A DNA stretch of 5,045 nucleotides from an uncultured Ruminococcus sp. GTDB lineage: Bacteria; Bacillota; Clostridia; Oscillospirales; Acutalibacteraceae. The stretch spans positions 1 through 5,045 of the forward strand of contig CALZCU010000103.1 in NCBI GenBank assembly GCA_945632055.1, given 5' to 3'. The notes beneath the pieces were generated by a model, which ran no database searches, was not told the DNA's origin, and worked only from the letters and a program-made list of their open reading frames with translations. Positions 1 through 5,045 of the stretch are shown here, piece after piece (the first letter of the stretch is position 1; each line of letters opens with the position of its first letter). The position numbers and the translations under genes are program-made.

Positions 1-26
1 ATAATGCGGTTGTTCTGCCCGACTGA
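1..26 (+). CDS. 3' tail of upstream gene, probably ftsE (partial, frame uncertain)
   Basis: Only the last few codons of an upstream gene can be inside the window. Two frames stay open from base 1: one ends at TGA 24-26 (tail NAVVLPD), the other runs to TGA 64-66 and overlaps the ftsX start. The first is preferred because its codons (GCG GTT GTT CTG CCC GAC) resemble those of the neighbours. The longer frame uses ATA, CGG and TTG, and reads like non-coding DNA. The identity as FtsE, the ATPase partner of FtsX, is inferred only from the near-universal ftsE-ftsX order; nothing in these few residues proves it. Confidence 0.33.
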
Positions 27-62
27 TTTGCTCGGACAAATACAGTTTGAAAGGAAAATGTT

Positions 63-962
63 ATGAAAGGCTTTGGCTATCTGGCAAAGGAAGGCTTCAA
101 GAATGTCTGGAGCAACCGTATAATGAGTATTGCCTCGGTGTGTGTGCTTGTTAGCTGTCTGATTCTGACAGGCGCAGCGTCGTTGTTCTCCATTAATGTT
201 GCACAGGTTGTTGAGTCAGTCGGTCATTCAAATGAAACAAATGTATACATAAAATCAGATATTTCTCAGCTTGAAGCTGTTTACATAGGCAAGGATATTG
301 AAAAAATCAGCAATGTTGCTTCCGTAACCTTTTTGCCAAAGGACGAGGCGCTCCAGCGGTTTAAAAAGCAGCTTGGTGACGAGGACCTCTTTAAGGAGAT
401 AGAGGGACGAAATAAGCTTCCCGATACCTTTATTGTGGCAATGAAGGATTTATCGCTTTATGATGAAACCGTTGCCGAAATTCAGAAGCTTAACGGCGTT
501 GATTCAATCGACAGCCGCAGAGAGCTTGCAAAGAAGCTCTCCGACATCAGCAAGCTTGTAAACATAATCTGCATCGGTGTTGTTTCTGCACTGATGATTA
601 TTTCACTTTTCATTATTGCCAATACAATCCGTGCGACTATGTATTCAAGACGATTTGAAATCAGCATAATGAAGTCGGTCGGCGCAACTAACTGGTTTGT
701 GCGAATGCCGTTCCTCGTTGAGGGTATGGTAATCGGATTTATTTCAGCGGCTGTTTCAACAGGCGGCATCGCTCTGCTTTACGAGGCTGTTATGAAGGCG
801 GTTACTGATTTTATCCCGATAAGCTATATTCCGCTTTCTGAGGTTATTCTCTATGTTGCAGTTGCGTTTGTGGTTGCAGGTGTTGTAATAGGTTTCTTCG
901 GAAGCTTCATCTCAATAAGAAAGTATCTTAAAAAAGAAGGAAACGAAATTCTCGGATGGTAA
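63..962 (+). CDS. ftsX: Cell division protein FtsX, permease-like subunit of FtsEX
   Basis: This is the membrane subunit of the FtsEX complex. FtsX carries no known substrate; it passes FtsE's ATP cycle through the membrane to switch on extracellular peptidoglycan hydrolases at division or elongation sites. The 299 residues are full length for a Gram-positive FtsX. Order: short cytoplasmic N-terminus with a WSNRIMSIAS segment (16-25); TM1 about 21-45; large extracellular loop about 46-164, the region that binds hydrolase coiled coils; TM2 about 165-188; a cytoplasmic segment with the family hallmark (NTIRATMYSRRFEISIMKSV, 187-206, then GATN and later PFLVEG); TM3 about 219-242; TM4 about 262-284; a short basic tail. 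ATG 63 is chosen because AAAGGA (50-55) lies 7 bases upstream. The next gene starts 18 bases after the stop, so the two are almost certainly co-transcribed. Confidence 0.96.
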   Translation: MKGFGYLAKEGFKNVWSNRIMSIASVCVLVSCLILTGAASLFSINVAQVVESVGHSNETNVYIKSDISQLEAVYIGKDIEKISNVASVTFLPKDEALQRFKKQLGDEDLFKEIEGRNKLPDTFIVAMKDLSLYDETVAEIQKLNGVDSIDSRRELAKKLSDISKLVNIICIGVVSALMIISLFIIANTIRATMYSRRFEISIMKSVGATNWFVRMPFLVEGMVIGFISAAVSTGGIALLYEAVMKAVTDFIPISYIPLSEVILYVAVAFVVAGVVIGFFGSFISIRKYLKKEGNEILGW

Positions 963-980
963 GAAAGAAAGGAGAAACGA

Positions 981-2297
981 ATGAACAGAATTAAAAGGAT
1001 TCTCTGCGCTCTTTTAAGCGTTTGCCTGATTTCAATGCCGTTTGCACTTTCCGTCACATCGACAGGAGCAGAAAGCATTGATTCCCTTCAGCAGCAGCTC
1101 AAGGAGCTTGAGGAGCAAAATCAGCAGTATCAGGCTGAGCTTGAAAAGGCTCAGTCCGACATTAAGGAGAAAGAGAAATACAATGAAACTCTTGTAAGCA
1201 AAATTGAGGTGCTTAACAAGAAAATCACCCTCACAAGAGAATCTATCAACGGTCTTAATAAAGATATTGATGCAAAAAGAGCCGAAATTGACAAGGCTAA
1301 TGCGAACATCGACAGCCAGCTCGACACACTTGCAGAACGCCTAAGAACAATTTATATGGCAGGCAATGCAAGCGAGCTTGAAATTATTTTCGGTGCTAAG
1401 GATTTCTCCGACTTTATCGATAAGGTGTCGATTGTTAAGGCAGTTTCCAAGTCTGACAAGGAGCTTATTGATGAAATCAAGGTAAAGCTTGCTGAAATCA
1501 CCAAGCAGAAGAAGTCGCTTGAAGAGGACAAGACAAAGCTTGAGGAGCAGCAGACCTCACTCCAGGCAGATATGGACGAGTTCAACGAGCTTCTTGAAGA
1601 GAACAAGGAAACCCTTGCAAATCTTTATCAGAGGAGCGCAGGCGTAAAGGACGCACTCCAGCAGGCTGCGCTTGAGAGTGATGAAATTGAAGGTATGATT
1701 GCTGATTATTATAAGAAGCAGCAACAGCTGGCTGCCGCTAATTCTCAGACAAACAATAATTCGGGAAGCAGCAATAATAGCAGTAACAACAACAGTAATA
1801 GCAGCAATAACAATAGTAGCAGTAATAATACACCTTCACAGCCGAGTACACCGACAGTAACTCCTCCGACAACATCAGGCTATGTATGGCCTTGTCCGGG
1901 CTTCTCCTATATTTCCTCCCCATATGACGATACTGAGGACAGAGGATATAGGCACGGCGGAATAGATATTGCCGGCGGCGGAATTATGGGAACGCCCACA
2001 CTTGCGGCTGACGGCGGTACGGTAGTTGCAGTATACAACGGCTGTTACCACAACTGGGGCAAATACGGTAGCTGCGGTTGCGGCGGCGGTTACGGAAACT
2101 ATGTTTTCATTGACCACGGCAACGGCAAAATGACTGTTTACGGTCACCTAAGCAGCGCAATCGTAAGCTACGGTCAGACTGTTTCCAAGGGACAGACAAT
2201 TGGCTATGTCGGCTCAACAGGCAATTCAACAGGTCCTCACCTCCATTTTGAGTGTCGCTACAACGGTGTAAAGTATAACCCGATGTCAGAATATTAA
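981..2297 (+). CDS. Secreted coiled-coil M23 (LytM-type) peptidoglycan endopeptidase, likely FtsEX client
   Basis: A 438-residue predicted zinc endopeptidase that would cut peptide cross-links in peptidoglycan outside the membrane. A signal peptide (KR, then a hydrophobic core at about 8-25) probably ends near A30. Residues 32-250 are a long charged coiled coil. In its middle is a turn with RLRTIYMAGNASELEIIFGA (120-139) and then DFSDFIDKVS, wording typical of PcsB/EnvC-like hydrolase activators. A low-complexity Asn/Ser linker (258-283) and a Pro/Thr stretch lead to the M23 domain at about 301-438. Metal ligands H325 and D329 (RHGGIDI) and H422, and catalytic H389 (YGHL) and H420 (GPHLHFE), are all present, so it should be active, unlike E. 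coli EnvC. Cysteines 355, 365 and 367 sit in an insertion. The start is set by AAAGGAG (968-974), 6 bases from ATG. Position directly after ftsX suggests FtsX gates it. Confidence 0.93.
   Translation: MNRIKRILCALLSVCLISMPFALSVTSTGAESIDSLQQQLKELEEQNQQYQAELEKAQSDIKEKEKYNETLVSKIEVLNKKITLTRESINGLNKDIDAKRAEIDKANANIDSQLDTLAERLRTIYMAGNASELEIIFGAKDFSDFIDKVSIVKAVSKSDKELIDEIKVKLAEITKQKKSLEEDKTKLEEQQTSLQADMDEFNELLEENKETLANLYQRSAGVKDALQQAALESDEIEGMIADYYKKQQQLAAANSQTNNNSGSSNNSSNNNSNSSNNNSSSNNTPSQPSTPTVTPPTTSGYVWPCPGFSYISSPYDDTEDRGYRHGGIDIAGGGIMGTPTLAADGGTVVAVYNGCYHNWGKYGSCGCGGGYGNYVFIDHGNGKMTVYGHLSSAIVSYGQTVSKGQTIGYVGSTGNSTGPHLHFECRYNGVKYNPMSEY
1752..1829 (+). repeat. In-gene low-complexity AAY/AGY tract encoding an Asn/Ser linker
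   Basis: About 26 consecutive codons are almost only AAC/AAT and AGC/AGT (one TCG and one GGA near the start), giving a flexible Asn/Ser linker at residues 258-283 between the coiled coil and the M23 catalytic domain. The codons are mixed rather than one perfect trinucleotide, so this is a cryptic repeat that could still vary in length between strains. On the opposite strand it reads as a Tyr/Cys-rich false open frame. Confidence 0.85.
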
Positions 2298-2308
2298 TTT
2301 CTGAACTT

Positions 2309-2339
2309 TTGAATACATAATTTACCTTAAATTTATAAT
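2309..2339 (+). promoter_or_regulatory. Possible sigma-A promoter ahead of the unknown gene
   Basis: TTGAAT (2309-2314) and a perfect TATAAT (2334-2339) are separated by 19 bases, longer than the usual 17. Reading TTTATA (2332-2337) as the -10 box gives 17. Transcription from here would begin near 2346, at the foot of the hairpin at 2347-2390, so the transcript would start with that hairpin. The region is very AT-rich, so chance matches are common and this is only a candidate. Confidence 0.35.
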
Positions 2340-2346
2340 TAAACTT

Positions 2347-2395
2347 AATACCCTCGCATATATTTTATAAAGAATTTATGCGGGGGTATTTTTTT
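2347..2395 (+). terminator. Rho-independent terminator of the ftsX–M23 unit
   Basis: A 14-bp stem pairs AATACCCTCGCATA (2347-2360) with TATGCGGGGGTATT (2377-2390), with one T·G wobble and a 16-base AT-rich loop. The 3' arm runs straight into a T-tract, seven T in a row at 2389-2395. It starts about 50 bases after the M23 stop codon. The start codon of the next gene (TTG at 2394) lies inside the T-tract, so termination here would prevent its expression from the upstream operon unless there is read-through. Confidence 0.9.
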
Positions 2396-2396
2396 G
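2382..2396 (+). promoter_or_regulatory. Ribosome binding site and TTG start embedded in the terminator
   Basis: GGGGGT (2382-2387) can pair with the anti-Shine-Dalgarno core of 16S rRNA (CCUCCA read 3' to 5') using one G·U pair, and lies 6 bases before TTG 2394. The same bases form the 3' arm of the terminator stem, so in the folded RNA the site would be hidden. The alternative start TTG 2406 has no ribosome binding site, and the first in-frame ATG codes for residue 98. Confidence 0.45.
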
Positions 2397-3221
2397 ATAA
2401 CATCGTTGTGTATTCGTTATCCCGAAAAGAAAAAGGGAATAAGGAAACTGATTAACCGACTAAAGACAGATACGGTCGGAGTTGAAATAAAAAAATCGAG
2501 AGGAGTAGCCGTTAAGCAGGTTACATATACAAGCTACAGCGGAAAAATCAAGCTTGACAGGATTGATTGCATAATCGGTGCGCAGAGAAATCATCTGCTG
2601 TGTTCGCCCCGTCTTAAATTTCCCGAAAACAGCGGCTACAGACGGTTCAGTTCAAACAGATTTTCTGCAAGGCTCTGCACAAATATGGCGTTAAAGGCGG
2701 TGGAGGAGTGTGTGAAGCCTGAAACGCTGAAAATCGGAATTTACGATCCGCAGGGTGAATCGCACGATTTTTTGTACTATATTTTAAAGCACTGTGCCGA
2801 TGTTACTGTTGTGACCGAAAGAGCCGACATATACCAAACCGAGCTTGACAGGGTGATGGAGGAGCTTGGTGCGACGGCAGTAATCACAAAAAACATTTCC
2901 GATCTGGCTGAGTGTCGATTTGTTATTGCGCCCTGCGTAATTGAAGAGGTATTGCCGCTCAGACAGGAAGCACTTGTGCTGACCGCAGGTAGTCCGAAGG
3001 TTCCCTCAAACGGGCTTGTCTACTACAAATATCATCTCCGTATGCCCAACGGCTTTGACGCTTTGAAGCCAAAGGAGCTTGACGAGGAGTACTTTTGCTC
3101 TGCGCTCTACACGCTCGGCTCGCAGTATGAATTAGGCTCAATTGTACCGATTTTTTGCAGGAATTACTCATCATCACAGACGGTGAAATCACTTTCTGCA
3201 TATCTTAACCGTTTTGCTTGA
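2394..3221 (+). CDS. Uncharacterised protein with a Rossmann-like central segment
   Basis: I do not recognise a named family. The protein has 275 residues if it starts at TTG 2394, with no signal peptide and no membrane segment, so it is probably cytoplasmic. The N-terminus is basic (EKKKGIRKLINRLK, 11-24). Residues 58-100 hold a motif-like block (IIGAQRNHLLCSP, then GYRRFSSNRFSARLC). Residues 112-200 look like alternating strand and helix: KIGIYDPQGES (113-123), a helix, VTVVTE (137-142), a helix, ATAVIT (160-165), RFVIAP (175-180) and ALVLTAGSP (193-201). That layout recalls a nucleotide-binding Rossmann fold, but no strict GxGxxG is present. Base and codon use match the neighbours, so it appears native and translated. 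It may have its own weak promoter (2309-2339). Its stop codon overlaps the -35 box of the greA promoter. Function is unknown; reality as a gene is likely from length and composition, but the exact start is unsure. Confidence 0.8.
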   Translation: MITSLCIRYPEKKKGIRKLINRLKTDTVGVEIKKSRGVAVKQVTYTSYSGKIKLDRIDCIIGAQRNHLLCSPRLKFPENSGYRRFSSNRFSARLCTNMALKAVEECVKPETLKIGIYDPQGESHDFLYYILKHCADVTVVTERADIYQTELDRVMEELGATAVITKNISDLAECRFVIAPCVIEEVLPLRQEALVLTAGSPKVPSNGLVYYKYHLRMPNGFDALKPKELDEEYFCSALYTLGSQYELGSIVPIFCRNYSSSQTVKSLSAYLNRFA

Positions 3222-3265
3222 CAATGAGCGTCAAAACGCATATAATAAATCTATATGCAGTTTTG
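3210..3265. promoter_or_regulatory. GTTTTG/CAAAAC half-sites around the greA promoter (candidate operator)
   Basis: CGTTTTG at 3210-3216 and CAAAACG at 3232-3238 form a 7-bp inverted repeat with 22 bases centre to centre, about two helical turns, flanking the -35 box. A third copy, GTTTTG, lies at 3260-3265 in the leader. A shorter palindrome GCGT-CAAA-ACGC (3228-3239) sits in the promoter spacer. A regulator binding here would overlap RNA polymerase. No known operator is matched, and the motif is short enough to be chance. Confidence 0.25.
3218..3246 (+). promoter_or_regulatory. Perfect consensus sigma-A promoter of greA(-lysS)
   Basis: TTGACA (3218-3223) and TATAAT (3241-3246) are separated by exactly 17 bases, a full match to the housekeeping consensus. 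The expected start of transcription is about 3252-3254, giving a leader of about 65 bases before greA. The -35 box contains the TGA stop (3219-3221) of the preceding gene, so the two units are packed together with no space between them. Confidence 0.9.
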
Positions 3266-3283
3266 CAGACAAGACTGCTATAG
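3251..3283 (+). promoter_or_regulatory. Hairpin at the 5' end of the greA leader
   Basis: CTATATGCAGT (3251-3261) pairs with ACTGCTATAG (3274-3283), 10 base pairs with one bulged T at 3256 and a 12-base loop. Since transcription should begin near 3253, the RNA would start almost inside the left arm. No T-tract follows, so it is not a terminator. A 5'-end stem that protects the mRNA from decay is the simplest reading. Confidence 0.45.
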
Positions 3284-3318
3284 GCAATCAGAATAAGAAA
3301 CCGAAAGGATGATATAAA

Positions 3319-3801
3319 ATGGCAGCAAAACCGACAATGCTTACTGCTGAAGGTCTTAAAAATCTTGAGGAAGAGCTTGCGGAATTACAAAATGTCAAGC
3401 GTAAGGAAATTGCAGAAAAAATCAAGGTTGCCCGTTCCTACGGCGACCTTTCCGAGAACAGCGAATATGACGACGCAAAAAACGAGCAGGCAATTATGGA
3501 GGCAAGAATTGCAACGATTGAGGCAATTCTCAAGACTGCCGTAATTATTGACGAGTCAAACACCTCAACCGAGCATGTTCACCTCACATCAGTTGTTACA
3601 ATTGAGATGCTTAAAACAGGCAGACAGGCAAAGTACAAGATTGTAGGCTCAGGCTCTAACGAGGCTAACCCCAGAGAGGGAAAAATTTCCGATGAATCTC
3701 CTATCGGCAGAGCTCTTATGGAGAAGAGCGTCGGCGATGTTGTCGAGGTTGAAACACCCGGCGGAGTTCAGGCAATAAAGATTATTGAAATTTCTAAATA
3801 A
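3319..3801 (+). CDS. greA: Transcription elongation factor GreA
   Basis: GreA enters the secondary channel of backtracked RNA polymerase and stimulates cleavage of the 3' end of the nascent RNA, so that elongation resumes. The 160 residues are the normal family length. Residues 1-77 form the N-terminal antiparallel coiled coil; its tip carries the conserved GDLSENSEYDDAKNEQ block (42-57), with the acidic residues D43 and E46 that help hold the catalytic magnesium. The FKBP-like C-terminal domain spans about 83-158, with the signature ISDESPIGRAL (123-133) and VGDVVEVETPGG (138-149). The start ATG is preceded by AAAGGATGAT (3304-3313), a good ribosome binding site. It is the first gene after a consensus promoter and is followed 75 bases later by lysS, probably in the same transcript. 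Confidence 0.98.
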   Translation: MAAKPTMLTAEGLKNLEEELAELQNVKRKEIAEKIKVARSYGDLSENSEYDDAKNEQAIMEARIATIEAILKTAVIIDESNTSTEHVHLTSVVTIEMLKTGRQAKYKIVGSGSNEANPREGKISDESPIGRALMEKSVGDVVEVETPGGVQAIKIIEISK

Positions 3802-3818
3802 GAATAATTAGTCATATC

Positions 3819-3849
3819 AACGGAAATACACCTCAGGGTTATTTCCGTT
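3819..3849 (+). promoter_or_regulatory. Intercistronic hairpin between greA and lysS
   Basis: AACGGAAATA (3819-3828) pairs with TATTTCCGTT (3840-3849), a perfect 10-bp stem. Three further pairs inside (3830-3832 with 3837-3839, leaving C3829 bulged) close on a TCAG loop. The downstream run is only TTTGATTTG, so it would be a leaky terminator at best. Other readings are an RNA-stability or processing element separating greA and lysS output. It ends 27 bases before the lysS start, so it does not cover the lysS ribosome binding site. Confidence 0.6.
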
Positions 3850-3876
3850 TGATTTGCAAGTGAAGGGAATGTTAAT

Positions 3877-5045
3877 ATGAGTCAGAAGCCTCAGCAGGCT
3901 AACACAAGCGATGTAATCAAGGTAAGATATGAGAAGCTTGACGCACTCAGAGAAGCAGGCAGAGATCCGTTTGCAATTACTACAAGCGACAGGGATACGC
4001 TTACCGAAACAATTAAGAATAATTTTGAAGAATATGAGAATAAAGATGTCTGCGTTGCAGGCAGACTGCTTTCCAAGCGAGGCAAGGGCAAGGTTTCGTT
4101 TATGGACTTGCACGACCGCACGGGAAAAATTCAGATTTTTGCCAAGTTTGACGACCTCGGCGAGGAGGAATACGGCTTCCTCAAAAAGTGGGATATCGGC
4201 GATATTGTTGAGGTAACGGGCTTTGTTTTCAGAACGCAGATGGGCGAAATCTCCATTCACGCAAAGGAAGTAAAGCTCCTTTCCAAGTCGCTCAAGCCGT
4301 TGCCCGAGAAGTATCACGGCTTGACAAACACCGACCTTCGTTACCGTCAGCGTTATGTTGACCTCATTATGAATCCCGAGGTAAAGGATACATTCATCAA
4401 GCGTTCAAAAATCATCAGCAGTATCCGCAGATATCTCGATTCACAGGGCTTTATGGAGGTTGAAACTCCCATGCTCGTTGCAAACGCAGGTGGAGCTTCC
4501 GCTCGTCCCTTCACCACTCACTTCAACGCTCTTGACGAGGACTTAAAGCTCAGAATCTCACTTGAGCTTTACCTTAAGCGTCTTATTGTCGGCGGCCTTG
4601 AGAGAGTTTATGAAATCGGCAGAGTGTTCCGCAACGAGGGTGTTGACACAAGGCACAACCCTGAGTTCACGCTTATGGAGCTTTATCAGGCATATACCGA
4701 CTACAACGGAATGATGGATTTAACCGAAAACCTCTACCGCCATGTTGCGCAGGAGGTGCTCGGCACAACAAAAATCACCTACAACGGCATTGAAATGGAT
4801 TTAGGCAAGCCGTTTGAAAGAATCACAATGCTTGACGCAGTCAAAAAGTATTCGGGCGTTGACTTCAATGAAATTCACTCCGATGAGGAAGCAAAGGCTG
4901 TCGCAAAGGAAAAGGGCGTTGAGTTTGAGGACAGACATAAAAAGGGCGATATCCTTAACCTTTTCTTCGAGCAGTTTGCAGAGGAGCATATGATTCAGCC
5001 GACCTTTGTAATGGATCACCCGGTTGAAATTTCTCCGCTGACAAA
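3877..5045 (+). CDS. lysS: Lysyl-tRNA synthetase, class II (3' end outside window)
   Basis: The enzyme attaches lysine to tRNA-Lys using ATP. 389 codons are present and open to the right edge, with no in-frame stop. About 20% of a typical 490-500-residue LysRS is missing, including class II motif 3. Residues 58-135 are the OB-fold anticodon-binding domain (VCVAGRLLSKRGKGKVSFMD, 58-77). The catalytic domain follows: LRYRQRYVDL (154-163), motif 1 around GFMEVETPML (191-200), the lysine-pocket stretch GGASARPFTTHFNALD (205-220), and motif 2 (ERVYEIGRVFRNEG, 242-255, then DTRHNPEFTLMELYQAY). The last visible part, PTFVMDHPVEISPLT, is also typical of LysRS. ATG 3877 is chosen because AAGGGA (3863-3868) lies 8 bases upstream. 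The leader is too short for a T-box, so it is probably expressed from the greA promoter, perhaps modulated by the intercistronic hairpin. Confidence 0.98.
   Translation, partial: MSQKPQQANTSDVIKVRYEKLDALREAGRDPFAITTSDRDTLTETIKNNFEEYENKDVCVAGRLLSKRGKGKVSFMDLHDRTGKIQIFAKFDDLGEEEYGFLKKWDIGDIVEVTGFVFRTQMGEISIHAKEVKLLSKSLKPLPEKYHGLTNTDLRYRQRYVDLIMNPEVKDTFIKRSKIISSIRRYLDSQGFMEVETPMLVANAGGASARPFTTHFNALDEDLKLRISLELYLKRLIVGGLERVYEIGRVFRNEGVDTRHNPEFTLMELYQAYTDYNGMMDLTENLYRHVAQEVLGTTKITYNGIEMDLGKPFERITMLDAVKKYSGVDFNEIHSDEEAKAVAKEKGVEFEDRHKKGDILNLFFEQFAEEHMIQPTFVMDHPVEISPLT

Noticed and set aside
1..66. Upstream gene overlapping the ftsX start by ATGA (frame ending at TGA 64-66)
   Set aside because: The frame is open but uses rare-looking codons (ATA, CGG, TTG) unlike its neighbours; the frame ending at 24-26 was preferred, though this cannot be settled within the window.
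482..1078. Two minus-strand open frames (482-769 and 851-1078) opposite ftsX and the start of the M23 gene
   Set aside because: They lie antisense to clearly conserved coding sequence, have no ribosome binding site, and their proteins have no recognisable features.
1352..2147. Minus-strand open frames opposite the M23 gene, including a Tyr/Cys-rich one at 1738-1923
   Set aside because: The unusual composition is just the complement of the coiled-coil and Asn/Ser codons; the plus-strand protein is unambiguous.
2959..3201. Minus-strand 80-codon open frame opposite the unknown gene
   Set aside because: Short, antisense, arginine/serine-rich as expected from a shadow frame; plus-strand codon use fits the neighbours better.
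3802..3876. T-box riboswitch upstream of lysS
   Set aside because: The gap is only 75 bases, too short for a T-box; no specifier stem, antiterminator or T-box core sequence is visible, only one simple hairpin.
3817..4317. 166-codon minus-strand frame, plus nested frames at 3891-4121 (minus) and 3929-4216 (plus)
   Set aside because: All are covered by the N-terminal OB-fold region of lysS, which reads through in one frame with strong family wording.
4801..5019. 72-codon minus-strand frame near the right edge
   Set aside because: Antisense to conserved LysRS catalytic-domain sequence; no start signals.

Overview
This window looks like ordinary chromosomal housekeeping DNA from a low-to-moderate-GC Gram-positive bacterium of the Clostridia, probably an Oscillospiraceae/Ruminococcaceae-type gut anaerobe. 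The taxonomic call is an inference. It rests on the FtsX–coiled-coil M23 hydrolase pairing, the greA–lysS pairing, strong AAAGGA-type ribosome binding sites, and the wording of the LysRS and M23 proteins. All real genes lie on the plus strand, and every minus-strand open frame is a shadow. There are no tRNAs, rRNAs, insertion sequences, prophage genes or CRISPR arrays, and no gap without a gene exceeds 100 bases.

Region 1 (1-2395) is the end of a cell-division / cell-wall operon. The last bases of an upstream gene, which by synteny should be ftsE, run into ftsX (63-962). Eighteen bases later comes a secreted coiled-coil M23 (LytM-type) peptidoglycan hydrolase (981-2297). FtsE and FtsX form an ABC-transporter-like complex that uses cytoplasmic ATP to activate extracellular wall hydrolases through their coiled coils. 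The M23 protein is the obvious client, and it keeps all its metal and catalytic residues. A strong rho-independent terminator (2347-2395) closes the unit.

Region 2 (2394-3221) is one gene of unknown function, 275 codons, with a Rossmann-like stretch in its middle. Its apparent TTG start lies inside the T-tract of the terminator. The 3' arm of the terminator stem could also act as its ribosome binding site.

Region 3 (3218-5045) begins with a perfect consensus sigma-A promoter (TTGACA, 17 bp, TATAAT) whose -35 box overlaps the stop codon of the unknown gene. It drives greA (transcription elongation factor) and then lysS (class II lysyl-tRNA synthetase), which runs off the right edge before motif 3. 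A 5'-leader hairpin, a set of GTTTTG/CAAAAC half-sites around the promoter and a greA–lysS intercistronic hairpin are candidate regulatory elements.

I did not find a clear new biological system. The points most worth a second look are the unknown gene with its terminator-embedded start, the intact M23 effector in an FtsEX setting, and the unusual architecture of the greA promoter.
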